Origin: Chrysaora quinquecirrha
Taxonomy: Eukaryota; Cnidaria; Scyphozoa; Semaeostomeae; Pelagiidae
Assembly: GCA_014526335.1 (NCBI GenBank)
Contig: JACTAT010000137.1
Location: 283,754 to 347,753, forward strand
Length of the DNA stretch: 64,000 nucleotides
Direction: 5' to 3'
Shown: positions 45,515 to 56,472 of the stretch, piece after piece
How the letters are laid out: every line of letters starts with the position of its first letter
Position numbering within the stretch: the first letter of the stretch is position 1
The notes under the pieces: model-generated
Databases searched by the model: none
The model's input: the letters and a program-made list of their open reading frames with translations, nothing else
Told to the model about the DNA's origin: nothing
Translations under genes and position numbers: made by a program

Positions 45515-46076
45515 CACTCTCCGTTTCGTTAGGCGAAAGCAACGAGATACTGTTTGAAAGAAAGCAAGTCGGTGAAACTTTGAACGACGAATCAATTTCC
45601 TTTTGCTCATTCTCGGTGACGTTGGTCGATGCCGTGGTAGTTATCGGCGTAAACATGGTTCTTTCGTCGAAATTGATCGGCGTCGTCGAAGTCGAGCGAA
45701 AAATCAAATTTTGCGGTGTCGTTACGATGCTTCGCTGTGCGTACTTCGTGGTAGAGTCACTACTGCTGTCAGGAGTATTACGTGAAGGGCGTATTTGCGC
45801 GGCTGTACCCCACATGCAGTCTTTCTTGAGCATAGGTAGACGAAGATCCTGGAAATCTTCCGCGAATTCAAAAAACAAGTCATCTTCATTGTTGAATTTC
45901 TCAAGTGAGGTGTATAAATCGAAGTCTGGCATGATCGATTTATCGACATGAAAGAGTTCTTGATCTTCGTAGATAGGATCTAGAATTGGAGTTCCTGGTG
46001 GAGTCAAATAACCGTCCATTTTGCTTGTATACTGATGATCTTGTTGGACAAAAGTTTCTCTTTCTTTCCTTGCCAT
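45515..46076 (-). CDS. myc: Myc-family protein, N-terminal coding exon
   Basis: 187 complete codons plus one base, ending AGAGTG|GTAAGTA (phase 1 donor). LTPPGTP at residues 24-30 resembles Myc box I, whose Thr/Ser-Pro sites control stability. An acidic, aromatic stretch (PDFDLY..DDLFFEF, 50-71) follows. LKKDCMWGTAAQ at 83-94 matches Myc box II, whose DCMW core recruits co-activators. The remainder is Ser/Thr-rich. The ATG at 46076 sits in a good context (CACAGATGG) with an in-frame stop upstream; Met20 is an alternative. The assignment is supported by the HLH-zipper exon on the same strand at 34947-35144. Confidence 0.75.
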
Positions 46077-47519
46077 CTGTGACTCTTAACTTAGTTCCTA
46101 TGTATGTGATCTGCCAATAGTAAGCCAAACGTTTACCAGTAAAACGCCGCTGTATTCACCGTTTCCAAAAAGCCGGTAGACAAGTAACGAAATTCCCCAA
46201 CAGTGTTCAAAAAATCAACAAGCATCAATTAAAAACTAGCACTAGAATTCCGGCTTAGTACAATCAAGACGACGCCAAAGACAGAAGATAACTTGCTTGT
46301 TGTATCAGCTAGCACTGTTTGCTGGAAATCAATGTTGCTTAAACTAACATGAGCAGCGTCTTATAAGCACAACTGTATGATCTGGATTGTTCTATTCTCT
46401 ATAAATCATGGTTTTCATCTTTCAAGAATGTTTACGTTTTGCAACTGGGGTACCTGTAGTATGGGCAAGTGCTATATTGGAAATGTCTTGCGCACGTGCT
46501 TCAGCAGTGTACGGAGATAATCCTGACCTTTAATCCACTTGCAAGGACTATTTAGGCCTAACAAACTGGGCACCCGTCCTTCTGTTAGTTCAATGACTGA
46601 ATGAATACTACAACACCATGCTCTGCGTTAGTTTTCAACGCAGCACACTAGCCTTCAGAATTCTCTAACTTAATTCATAAAGCAATAAGCTATTGACGTC
46701 TTTAATCGTTTAAACGAAAAAGCGATCGACGCGTTGCTCCCAGCTTTCTTAGAAAGCATTCCAATAACATAAGCAACTAACATTTCAAAATTAAGTCATT
46801 GGCGGGAAAATCGAAAGTCAATTCGCTATCGAACGACCGCTGACACACGCCATAGAATGAAATGTAAACATTAATTAGATATTCCATGTGCGCAGCAAAT
46901 TACCAATTGATCGACTAAGGCCAGACGATAAGAAACTCGAAGATTATGCAAGACAATAGAATAAAGAAGATTTTATGTGTGTATTGAACAGTTTGAGAAG
47001 CGAAATCGGGTCGGGGTAACAATTAACGAATTAACAGGCCTAATCCACTACAAGAATAAAACGGTGGAAATTCTTGCGTCAGGTGCGCGTTGAACAGTGA
47101 GGGATTACGCGGAATAAAACTGTTTCATAAAACAGATGTTTACCATAACATATATTATCAGAATTCAAGATCATTATGTCAACTAAGCTGGAAACCATTG
47201 AAGGCGTATGGCTTCACTTACTAAGTTTATCTGCGCGAAAACAGTTATTCCAATAACAGAAACTAGAAACTAAGTGCATCAACAACATGGTTTGCATACA
47301 AAATAGATCGAAAATGAGTAACCAGACTTTAAGAGCATAATACAGTGTCTGCTTTAGAGTTTGAGATAGGAGATGGACTGTACCAAACCGAGGAACGCAA
47401 AGAGAAAAAGGGGGAAGAAGGTCTCGAATAGTTTGAGGAAGTCTGGGTTACGGTTACTACCATATTCCCCCACTGAATATCCCTCTGTAACTTCTTGACT
47501 GGCCGAACGAACGGCGTGA
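46077..47519. other. Upstream of the Myc-like start; nothing specific
   Basis: No clear TATA box or 5' exon identified. AT-rich without repeats shared in the window. Confidence 0.4.
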
Positions 47520-48450
47520 AAGAGAAAGGCGACAATAAGATGTTCTCTAACAATCGTAATCCACTTTAAAATAAGATTTCCCAGAATAAGATCAAATCTC
47601 ACAGAGAAACATTTGTATTTCTTGACTCAAATCAAGGTTTAGATAAATGGTAAAAGAATTGTCAAGATTTTAGAGCTTGTCTCCTCCTACCCTGGGTAGT
47701 CTCCTCCTGGTAATTCAATGTTGCGGCAGACGCTACCCCTGAGCCCCTTGTAAAGAGGAATACATGCTTGTCAAATATAGTTTCAAATTTTCAAAATGGG
47801 AAGTTCGACAAAAAACAAGTGTGTTTATGAAAAGATGCTTGCCAAAGTGAAAGTTTTCTAGCTATAACGTGTGCAAGCAAGCAATATGAAACATCAAAGT
47901 ATAAACGTCAAAAACAGGCCGCAACAATTGGCAAAGGCGAAAATTTTATGGGGATCCAAATGCACCAGAAAGTGAAGCCGACGGCTAATAAGATGTTTTA
48001 AGAATCTCAATCCATCTTAAAATAATATTTCCCACAACAAGATTAAATCTCATAGAGAAACATTTGCTATTCTTACATCTTAAATCAAAGTCTAAAATAT
48101 TGGAGACACGATCAGAGAATACTAAGGATCCTGAAGCTTGTCCCCTGCTAGCGACAGGAAGCTGTGGCTGATTTGGCATCTTAGCCCTTCTGCAGAAGAA
48201 TGCGAGGGGCATTCCACTTATGGAAAAGGCGTTTGAGATTCCTGTTGAGACAAAAAGATTTCCAGGGGATTTCTATGAAAACAATAGAGATCCCAGCAAA
48301 GGGTGTACGAGATTCAAATGAGTGAATTGCCCTTAGAATGCAGGATTGTCAAGTACAGTTTTCAAATCTTTTCAAATTTTTAATCTTCTAAAAAGAGAAG
48401 TACAACGAAAAACAACAGTTTGTTTATGAAATAATATGCTTGTCCAAACT
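47520..48450. repeat. Tandem segmental duplication, two units of about 430-460 bp
   Basis: Unit 1 (about 47545-47960) and unit 2 (about 47990-48450) share AATCCA.TTTAAAATAA, AGAGAAACATTTG, CTTGTCAA.TA.AGTTT and AAC.A.TGTGTTTATGAAA in order. Unit 2 is interrupted by family M copy 4; unit 1 shows the uninterrupted site. Matching minus-strand peptides (MRFDLILGNLILKW / MRFNLVVGNIILRW) hint at old coding sequence but no gene is evident. Confidence 0.7.
48204..48334 (+). mobile_element. Small TIR element, family M, copy 4, with target duplication
   Basis: 131 bp, GAGGGGCATTCCACTT to GAGTGAATTGCCCTT. AGAATGC flanks both sides (48197-48203 and 48335-48341). A 7-8 bp duplication fits a hAT-like mechanism. 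Empty-site paralogue in unit 1 near 47757. Confidence 0.8.
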
Positions 48451-48673
48451 TACTACAAGTACATGAAGCTCTTTCTTTTTTTCTTGCTTTGACTAAAACT
48501 GGGTAAAAGTTCTACAAGCCAGTGATATGTTTAAAAAGAATGGTGTTTCTTGACACGATAATTGTTTAAATTTTTTCCAAATAAAACTTTGCTCTCACTT
48601 ATAACCATATTCTTTTCAACAGACCTGTCAGTGTTATGTTCCTTAGCATATGTTCAGTTCACTTCTCTATGCT

Positions 48674-48697
48674 CTGATGAAGGCTTTAAGCCGAAAC
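48674..48697 (+). ncRNA. Hammerhead-like core, isolated
   Basis: CTGATGA, a 5-bp stem (GGCTT/AAGCC) and GAAAC in the hammerhead order. Such cores are known in Penelope-like element repeats. Flanking stems I and III not verified. Confidence 0.4.
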
Positions 48698-48758
48698 ACA
48701 AAGAAACACCTTGGCTGTGGAGGAGACCTGTGGCTGGAAGGACCTCGAGTTAGGCTGG

Positions 48759-48845
48759 CTACTTCATTGCACTATTTAGTGCATTGAAGTAGTCAACTGG
48801 CTTGTTGTCCAGAAGGTCACTGGTTCGAATCCCAGTCAAGGCAAT
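48759..48845 (+). repeat. Hairpin plus tRNA-like B-box (SINE-like)
   Basis: CTACTTCATTGCACTA / TAGTGCATTGAAGTAG is a 16-bp hairpin with one mismatch. Just after it, GGTTCGAATCCCAGTC resembles a tRNA T-arm/B-box, preceded by CTGGCTTGTTGTCCAG. The arms do not fold into a legitimate tRNA, so a tRNA-derived repeat is more likely. Confidence 0.4.
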
Positions 48846-50811
48846 TATAACAATTGTGGTAGCCCACTTATGATGAATATGTATCAAGTGTCAGCATATG
48901 TTTTTTCTTTTCAACAGTATGGTCCAATGAATAAATGGAAAAGTAACAACCTGTGTTTATTTGGCACTGAAGAATATGCTGATGAAAACAAAATTCTCAA
49001 AAAAAGGTGAAACGTTTTGCTACACACAGTACAGTGACCATAATACCCATACTAACATGATAACCCTAAGGCAGCTCCCTGCCCAGCTAACCTCTGACAC
49101 AACATCTGCCAAGACCAAGCCCCCCTCCCCCAACAAGCATCTGATACAATCACTGCTAAGACCAAGCCGAAACATTAATCCCTTAAAGTGACAGTGGTGG
49201 GACTACTACCCAACATGGCAATCATAGCGCTGAGCCTACAAACACCTGCATGAGTAATCCAGTGCAGTAGCCCATTGTGGTTGCCTTTAGGAAGCACCAT
49301 TAAGGGTCCCCACTGATTAGGGATCCCAAGAGGGCCTCCAATCTTCAAAGTACGTCATAATGAAGTCATTGTTTTCAGATGAAATACATGTGTTTTCTTA
49401 TAATAAACAAAGTACAGTAACAATATACCATTGAGTTTTGAAGCTGTCTCATCTAAATTTATGTTTTTAGGTAGTTCCATAGTTTTTTGTATGCTTGTTG
49501 AACAACAAGGAACGTATGGCGTTCTTTAATAATTTGATGGAGTAGCATCTGACAGATGGAGCATAATGGAAATAGACGAAGCATAATGGAAATACAAACA
49601 TCCGAAAAGGTTGTACATATATTTGCGATTTCCCTGTCCCTTTAATTAAACATAGGTACAAGAAAGGGGCCCCAGTCCACCTTCTTCACTAAGGAACCCA
49701 CACACCTCCGCTATGCTACTGAGCAGATCAAACCCTTTAACAAACCTACCGCCCCAGGGGCAATTCAAAGCTTTCTTCAAACACAGGGAATCATTCTTGA
49801 GCATAGCTTAGCTAAAACAAATTTTGACAAGATCTTAGGTAACTCGATTGGCTCCTTTTGGAGAAAAGGAGTCTGTTGTCATACATTCGATCTTATCACA
49901 TGGTAAACAGGCCAGAACAAGAAAAGTTCAAACAGAAACAGGGAAGATATTTTGAATAAGGCAGTTACGTATACTCATACAGAGGCAGTGGCATATTGGG
50001 GGAATAATGACTGGTAGAAGGATGTATCTCAGGCAGCTAAACATATCAAGCACAGGTGCAGCCAATTTCAAAGTAGCAAATAATGCTAGTGAGCTAGTAG
50101 GTTAGCTTGATTTTCATAGAGCCATAACAGTTGCTCCATGGTTGGCAACATTGTTCATTGACGGAATGCGGATATTTTTTCTCATGTTGTGGCTGAGTTC
50201 TTTAGGCTTTCAGCTTACGGTTTTTAGGTTATGGTTTCTGCCCTCAGGCACCAGTAGTGATGATTGCTATGCCATTGCTGAAAGAGGGTGTAAATTGAAG
50301 TGAAAGAGGGGGGTGTGGTGGGGACCTGCAGCCTGGGGTGTGGAAGCTTTGTGTAGAGCACACTTTGGTGTGCGATTTTGGCTTAAACAATAGAAACCAG
50401 TGCTAATGTTTTTTGGAAATCAATAGCCCCCAGTGTACGGGTGAGGCGGGCTGGCGGGGGTAGAAATCTTGGATGACTAGGCCATCTTATAGATAGATGG
50501 GCCTATTATATACAACATTTTAATTCATTCGTTTGATTACCCTAACCCTTAAGTCATTTTGCTTTAATTCTTAAATTAAAGGCTTTCATTGAGAAAGAAC
50601 CAACCTTGTTTGTGTTCTGTTTCTTCTTGCATCTTTTCCCTTGTAACATCTTCTTTCATCTCCATCATTATCACGTTTTTTCATTCCCTCTTCCCTTCCC
50701 TCGCCATCACCGCGAGGCTCGTGCTCGTGCGGGTTCTTATAAAAAAGCTGTTGTTGTTGCATCCCAGCCCAGGAAGTGCTGGTCATTATCATTGGTACTC
50801 TTCGGTGTCTA
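48846..50811. other. No gene supported
   Basis: Short frames only. Nothing recognised; G-rich stretch near 50300-50460. Confidence 0.4.
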
Positions 50812-51090
50812 ATTGCCGTTCCCCTTCACTAATTAATTTTTTTTATTTCCAACCCCCCGGCGGCCCCCGCTCTTATTAGGATCCCCCGCTTATTAACTTT
50901 GCCTTAATATTGATATTTTTTACTTAACTTACTTTGACATTCTTGGTGTGAAATTTCACTTATACACTCAATTTGTTGGTAAGAACTATGGATTTCCTTG
51001 TCCTATTAGTACTATAGGGCCCCTCGCTTTGCATTTCAGCAGTTTCCAGACAAATTTTGTCAAAAAACCCCCCCCCGTTTATTCCGACTA
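50812..51090 (+). repeat. Dispersed repeat family S, copy 5
   Basis: CTCTTATTAGGATCCCCCG, TTGGTGTGAAATTTCACTT, TTTCAGCAGTTTCCAGAC, TTTTGTCAAA, then a C-run. Truncated at the right. Confidence 0.7.
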
Positions 51091-51149
51091 ATATGCTCTA
51101 ATATGCTGTACGTTTATTTCGAATAATATGCTCATTTTTTTCTTTTCCT

Positions 51150-51760
51150 CCGATTTTGCATTTTCTGTTTCCCATAACTATTCCCAATGTCTACCACAGG
51201 GAGCCTTCTTTTTATCGTTCTTCATGCTTCGGTACTTTCATTTTCTGAAGATACTGTTTCATTCCATATGACTGAGACCCCAAGATTCTTTTCTTTTTCT
51301 TTGGACAGCTTTTCCAGTTAGTCGCAGATTTTTCCCCTAACTCTCTTTTTTCCAGCAGCTCTTTTATCCGTTATTGCACTTTCAGGTCCAAGTCCAAATC
51401 GTCTAGCAATCTTCTCTGTCTCAGTAGTCCAACTTAAGTAGCTACTACCCCGCTCTTTCTGTGCCTTCTATAATTTGTCTTCAAAGCCTGTCCTCCTCAG
51501 ACATTACAGGCACTGGTACAACATCATCTGCTGGTATCTGCACTTCAGCTGGCCAGATACCCGTCTCTTTCAAAGTTCCCCATCTCGGTGTGTAGCTCTC
51601 AGTATTCTATTCAGAATCTTTCCCTACACCCTTTCAAGCCTTTCCATTTCCGTTCTGTCAATCTTTGTCTAGCACTCTAAATTGTTCGTGATTTTTTGTA
51701 CTGTTATCCTTTCATACACTAATGGTCCTTGGTTATCCCCTTGATTCAGTGGCGTAACGG
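51150..51760 (-). pseudogene. Decayed LINE C-terminal region
   Basis: Minus-strand translation with stops and shifts reads RTEMERLERV-GKILNRILRA, then GTLKETGIWPAEVQIPADD in a neighbouring frame. This resembles the ERVQGKxLxRIL…TGIWPVxYRI block found downstream of the RT in some LINE groups. Upstream Lys/Glu-rich text fits the same region. Confidence 0.5.
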
Positions 51761-52044
51761 GATGAAACGGGGCGGCATGGGGCCTCTAAACATGAATACG
51801 TAGAGTAACTCAGTAGTGAAATTGACTTAGCTGCTGCATTTTGAACTGCAAGGAATAGATGGCCAAGTTATCGCGTCTTTTGGGGGTATTTTTATAATGA
51901 ATTTGTGTTCATCAATTTAAGTTTCGAAAAGGACGTGTCAGCTGTTATTCGTTCATCTTTTTTCTTAATATCTTCCAGCTTTTTCCCCATTTTGCTTTCG
52001 CTGTTTATCGGCAATTCCCAAGGAATTTGTATACTCCTTGACCT

Positions 52045-52791
52045 CAGGGGCGTCGCCAAAGGGGGGGTACAGGGGGCGCTGTATCCCCCCAATGTTGCAA
52101 ACGTCGGCACAAAGAAGGTTTTTTCGGCAAATGATGATATCGGTCTGGAGGTTTGCGATTTCTCCTGTTCGGCATTTTTCAATAAAATCCGTAGAAGCTT
52201 GGTTACAATAATAGATATTGCATTAAATTAGAGCATAATTAGAGTACTAAAACGAGAAATAATATCATTGACTATCTGCGTCGGTTTCAGTCTCCATCTT
52301 GGAAGCTTTATACAGTACATACAGTATAAGGCTAAGTTCTGAATGAGTTGGCCTGTTCAAATGACATGTAAAATCGTTGGGAGAAGACCAATGAAAAGAA
52401 TAAATCCACCACAAAATGCAAACAAAAAAGAAAAAAGTTAGATTCTTGAAAAAAGAAAATTGTTCAGCTATGGCTAAACTAGGCGACTTGCCGCGCGCGA
52501 CACTGTATTCACTAGCGTGTCTCCCAGGGTGCCTAAACATGCGAGTGACAAGCAAGCAACATGTTCACAGGCAAGCATCATTTGCATGTCGCGGAGACGA
52601 GAAATGTTTCTGCTGTCTACCATAAACATTTGCGTGTCTCTTGCTACAAATTTTGGCGCGCGCTATAAAGTTTCCGAGGTGGCGTAACTGGGAGGGAGTG
52701 GCATGTCTCTTAGTTTTGCAAAAGCCACACCCTTTTGTCGGCAAACTTTAACTCTGTGCCCCCCTAATAATTTTTTGTTGCTCCGCCCCTG
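52045..52791. mobile_element. hAT-type nonautonomous element H1
   Basis: 747 bp. Ends CAGGGGCGTCGCCAAAG / TTTGTTGCTCCGCCCCTG, flanked by a perfect 8-bp duplication CTTGACCT (52037-52044, 52792-52799). CAGGGGCG termini and an 8-bp duplication are typical of hAT elements. Internal G- and C-rich blocks and short frames have no transposase motif. Confidence 0.88.
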
Positions 52792-52819
52792 CTTGACCTT
52801 GTCGACCTTGTCCATTACT

Positions 52820-52900
52820 CCAATCTTCCATTTGCAGTGATAAAAATACTCAACATTGAAAAGTTCCTCAGTAATTTTCTGGTGTTAAATTGGGCTCAAA
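52820..52900 (-). mobile_element. Remnant of a family C-prime element
   Basis: TTGCAGTGATAAAAATACTC..CATTGAAAAGTTCCT matches 21690-21735. Cut off by element C1. Confidence 0.55.
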
Positions 52901-52902
52901 TA

Positions 52903-53274
52903 CACGTTTTTTTTTTTTATAAGGAACACCTTTATAAGGAACTCGAGGCTGAAAAGTCCCAAAAAATTAAGGAACTTTAAGGAACTGTCGAGGCTCGGAT
53001 GAAAAACTAAGAAACCCTTTTTTAAAGAACAAGAAGGTTTGTACGAAAAAGGAACAGAAGTACAATATATTTCCCATCGTTCTTCGCCAAAAGGCTCCAT
53101 TAATACTTAAAGTTAGGAATGAAGAATAGTTTCTATGAATTTGCTGTAAAAATTAGTATTTATACATATCCCGCGACAAGGAACAGTATAAGGAACTTTC
53201 AGCCTCATTTTGTTGAAAAATTAAGGAACTCCAGCCTCAACTCAGACAAAAGGTTCCTTATAAAAAAAAACGTG
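52903..53274 (+). mobile_element. TAAGNAAC element, family C (N=G), copy C1
   Basis: 372 bp with TA at both sides (52901-52902, 53275-53276). Starts CACGTTTTTTTT..ATAAGGAAC, ends GGTTCCTTATAAAA..ACGTG. AAGGAAC recurs inside together with GAGGCTGAAA and its mirror TTTCAGCCTC. Confidence 0.82.
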
Positions 53275-53279
53275 TATCT

Positions 53280-53425
53280 GAGATATTGGTACAAATGGGT
53301 AAACAGTTCGTTGTTTTTTCTATACTTGGGTGCGACGAGTGACAAATTTTATTGGTAGACATTGGTGGGTCTGGAAAAACTGGGCGGCATGTCTAGTCAT
53401 TTGAACAATCGGGGGTGCGGCCCCA
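53280..53425 (-). mobile_element. Family G fragment
   Basis: GGTACAAATGGGTAAA, GGTGGGTCTGGAAAAACTGG and GGCGGCATGTCTAG match the mirrored interior of G2. Confidence 0.55.
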
Positions 53426-53584
53426 AATTTTGATTTGACAGTCCTAATGGTGTTGGTAAAGATTTCTATTTTCTAATCAACCTTAACTTTTAATGAATCA
53501 TTAGGTTAGTAGGTCACTTGGCTATTGACTATGTCTTGGCCTTATACCTTTGTTATAAAAAAAAATAATAATTTTTTCATACAG

Positions 53585-53847
53585 GATCTATTCATTGACC
53601 TATTTGCGTTGCGCATTGCGTCACACGCGGAAATTCATCATTTCTTTTGTACAGCGTTGGATTCTCACATCAGTAGTTACGTAGTTGAGCAACAAGAGGC
53701 TTTCAATATTGATCACTCACTGAAGATCACTGAGGAACGGAGGAGAGGAACGATTTTCAACAGTGAAGATGAGCAGACTATCAATGTCTTGTACGACTGT
53801 GATTCTCACACTTCAAATTTGTCAACTTTTAATGGCAAAAGGGAGTG
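53585..53847 (+). CDS. Candidate upstream exon of the receptor-like gene
   Basis: 263-nt open block between ATTTTTTCATACAG| and GGGAGTG|GTGAGT, both good splice signals. It encodes about 87 residues with no recognised domain, including LDSHISSYVVEQQEAF and FNSEDEQTINVLYDCDS, in phase 0 at the start and phase 2 at the end. It lies upstream of the EGF exon on the same strand, but phase 2 does not join the EGF exon (phase 1) directly, so at least one exon must lie between. Could also belong to a different gene. Confidence 0.4.
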
Positions 53848-54489
53848 GTGAGTATCTTTAACAGTTTCTTGTATTTATGTATTGCTACCTTTTATGAGCG
53901 TATGACTCGTCCAGATTAGCTATGACTTTAGAATCCAGAATTACCCCGTATTACGTGGAACTGAGTGCTGCACCAGCAAGCAATAAGGCATCGCTTATGC
54001 TTGCAGAAGGGCTTTACCTAATCGTCTGAAACTTGATATGAAAGTGCATCGATTATAAACAAAAATGCATTGCCTGTAAAAACAGTGATTTCAAGTCAGG
54101 TTATTATCTATGGAGAACTTTTTTGTTTGTAGCGACACTTCTCACTAGCAACCTCAAACAACATCGTTGCTAGCAAACAACTTTCGCTTGTTTTGTTGCA
54201 ACTTTGAATACGTTTTCCTCCTCGTTAACACTTCTACTTCTTTTAACCTTTGCTTTCATTTACAACATGTGTCATAATCTCTGCCGGTTCACAGCCAAAT
54301 TTTTTTTATAAATTGTACAGTATTTCGATTCATTAGCAATTTGAGTTGAGTTACTGTATAAGTTTACAGAGTTCAACGTCAATCTCGTTTCTCTGTGGCT
54401 CCGTGTTTTCTACACGTTAAACAAGACAAAATAAAAAACGCCTCAAGATTAGTAAAGTGCATTTTATATATAGTTTCCTTTTTACTAAT

Positions 54490-54800
54490 TGTTCATTTGT
54501 TCTGATCTACTCTCCGGGGTTACTTCATTGTTCGACATACTAGATTGTCCGCCTAATCTTTCCAAACCAACTATGACACACAAGAATCTTTTGTTTGTTT
54601 ACTTCGCGTCGCGTTTATATGGAGAGTGGGCCACCCCGGTCAGGCGAGGTGAAATTCTGACAGGAAAGAATGGAAAACTCGGCTAACCGGACTGGAAAAT
54701 TTATCCATGTAAACACTCTGAAAAAGGATCTCGAATAACCGAGCTGGCTCGGCTAACCAGGCTGACCAGCCTCGATGTAAACAGGCCCTAAGGGAAATCT
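54490..54800. other. Repeat debris in the first intron
   Basis: CTCTCCGGGGTTACTTCATTG matches a family G terminus. CTCGGCTAACC..GAGCTGGCTCGGCTAACCAGGC around 54680-54770 is a small inverted/direct repeat of unknown family. Confidence 0.4.
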
Positions 54801-54932
54801 GTCCTTCAGCACATCATTTCACTTAAATTTTTTTTACAGTTTTCACGATATGTTCTCACTTTCACTACAATGGCGAAATACAATATTTATCTCAATTTTT
54901 AGCTGGTTTGCGTGCAGAATTTGCTATTGCAG

Positions 54933-55054
54933 GTTTCAAAACGATGAAAATCTTTGGCGTCTTCATGAAGTGAAGACGCGAAATCAAACAGCCATGATGG
55001 CGTTGTCGCTAGCTAAAACTTCAAATATCAAGACCACGGCCGTAGCTACTGGGG
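54933..55054 (+). CDS. Possible bridging exon, partly inside a hAT element
   Basis: After GCTATTGCAG| an open block starts that completes the phase 2 codon of the previous candidate exon and can end at GGGG|GTATGG in phase 1. That is exactly what the EGF exon needs. It reads FQNDENLWRLHEVKTRN and MMALSLAKTSN, with no known domain. However, its last 20 bases and the donor lie inside hAT element H2. Either the element supplied a splice site or the fit is chance. Confidence 0.25.
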
Positions 55055-55843
55055 GTATGGGGAGTGTGACACCCCCCAGGCAAGCCGTCCGTCGGCAAAT
55101 TTGAGACGAAGGGAATTTTTAGTCAATTTTAAGGGCGAGAGATGTTGCAAATCAAAAAATTATAAACGTGTCGGCAAATGTCGGGCAAGCGTTCAGCACA
55201 TAGCTTGCCGGCGCCGAATACTAGCATCCACTTTCCACAACTACCGAGATTTTAGGCATCAATAACAGTTAGGGGGTTGCTAACTGCGAGCAAATGCCGA
55301 GAGAAAGTGCTTCCTTACCAGCTAATCGTATCTGTATATGTTTGCCGGCCACAACAGATACAAGCGCGCAGCAGCAAACAGGATGGAGATACAAACCATG
55401 GGGTCGCCAAGACTGTCTGTTCTAAAGTTAGAGGTTTAGTCCTATTTCAAACTGTAAACCGCTCTAGAGTGCATTATCAAACTCAAGTTTCAAATTATAC
55501 AGTGTATACAAGAATCAAACTGGCAAATGATTAAAATTTTGTTGTTCAACAGCTGAAAAGGTTGTGTTTCACGGCATTTTAGAGTTCAAATTTTCAAACT
55601 TTTCCCGGGGAAGCATGCCCCCGGACCCTTCTTGCATGTGTGTTCCCCATTTCTATATGATGTTCTTTGATTCAAGCATAATATTCCTGGCCTGGCGGTT
55701 GTGTGCAAAGCATGGGAAACAAAAAGAAATTCGCCAAAAAAGCAACAGCCAAGCCACACCCATCTCTAAAAATCCACGCGCATTTTATCGGCATAATTCC
55801 GAGCTACACCCCCCCCAGTCGTTGAGTCTCAGCGACGGCCCTG
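55035..55843. mobile_element. hAT-type nonautonomous element H2
   Basis: 809 bp with ends CACGGCCGTAGCTACTG / CTCAGCGACGGCCCTG and a perfect 8-bp duplication ATCAAGAC (55027-55034, 55844-55851). Short frames inside have no transposase motif. Confidence 0.87.
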
Positions 55844-56129
55844 ATCAAGACGCGGGAAAATAACTAGTGCCAAGCTCCTTTTCTTGCTCGCAACGTCTTC
55901 TTTACTTGTAGCGTCCTATGCTATTGCTAAAACAGTTGTTGCCCAGTGTAAATGCTAATTTGGTTAGCCATTTTTTTGTTATAAAATTTCGAAAAACGTG
56001 AATAATCCACTAACTGTATTTTTCAACCTACTAGTGCTCTATGTAGTTTATATTTCTGTCTAATAGTGATATTCAAATCAGAAATACTCTAATCTGCATA
56101 GTCTGATAATGTTATTAACTTATTTCAAG

Positions 56130-56351
56130 ATGAATGTCTCTCTCAACCATGCAAAAACGGAGCCACATGCGTGGATGGTGTGAACAGTTTCTCGTGCACA
56201 TGCAAACCAGGTTTCACTGGAACACTTTGTCAAACCGAAATCAACGAATGCAGCTCTTCACCATGTCAACATTATGGATATTGCTACGATTTTGTCAACA
56301 GATACCTATGTGTTTGTCCTGCTGGTTATAATGGAACAAACTGTGAGAAAG
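56130..56351 (+). CDS. Receptor-like gene: exon with two EGF repeats
   Basis: Extracellular protein-protein interaction module. The exon follows CTTATTTCAAG| and ends GAGAAAG|GTTGG, phase 1 at both ends. EGF 1: ECLSQPCKNGATCVDGVNSF then CTCKPGFTGTLC. EGF 2: INECSSSPCQHYGYCYDF then CVCPAGYNGTNC. Each has six cysteines in C-x4-C-x5-C-x8-C-x-C-x8-C spacing. Asn in the first and second loops is compatible with calcium-binding or hydroxylated EGFs, though the full cbEGF consensus is incomplete. Symmetric phase 1 is usual for EGF exons. Confidence 0.88.
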
Positions 56352-56472
56352 GTTGGTTTCAGATATGCTATCCTCTGAATATTTGCTTCAAACATCCAAA
56401 TATAGTGTCTGAAAGGAGCATATAGGGGGGCTAAACGATTTCCACGGTTAAGGGACCAGTGTATTTTGATTA

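Noticed and set aside
45580..45951. 123-codon plus-strand frame opposite the Myc N-terminal exon
   Set aside because: Shadow of the minus-strand exon; only the minus frame carries Myc box-like motifs and a splice donor.
48790..48845. A tRNA gene
   Set aside because: T-arm-like box present, but anticodon and T-stems do not pair with standard loop sizes and no acceptor stem forms.
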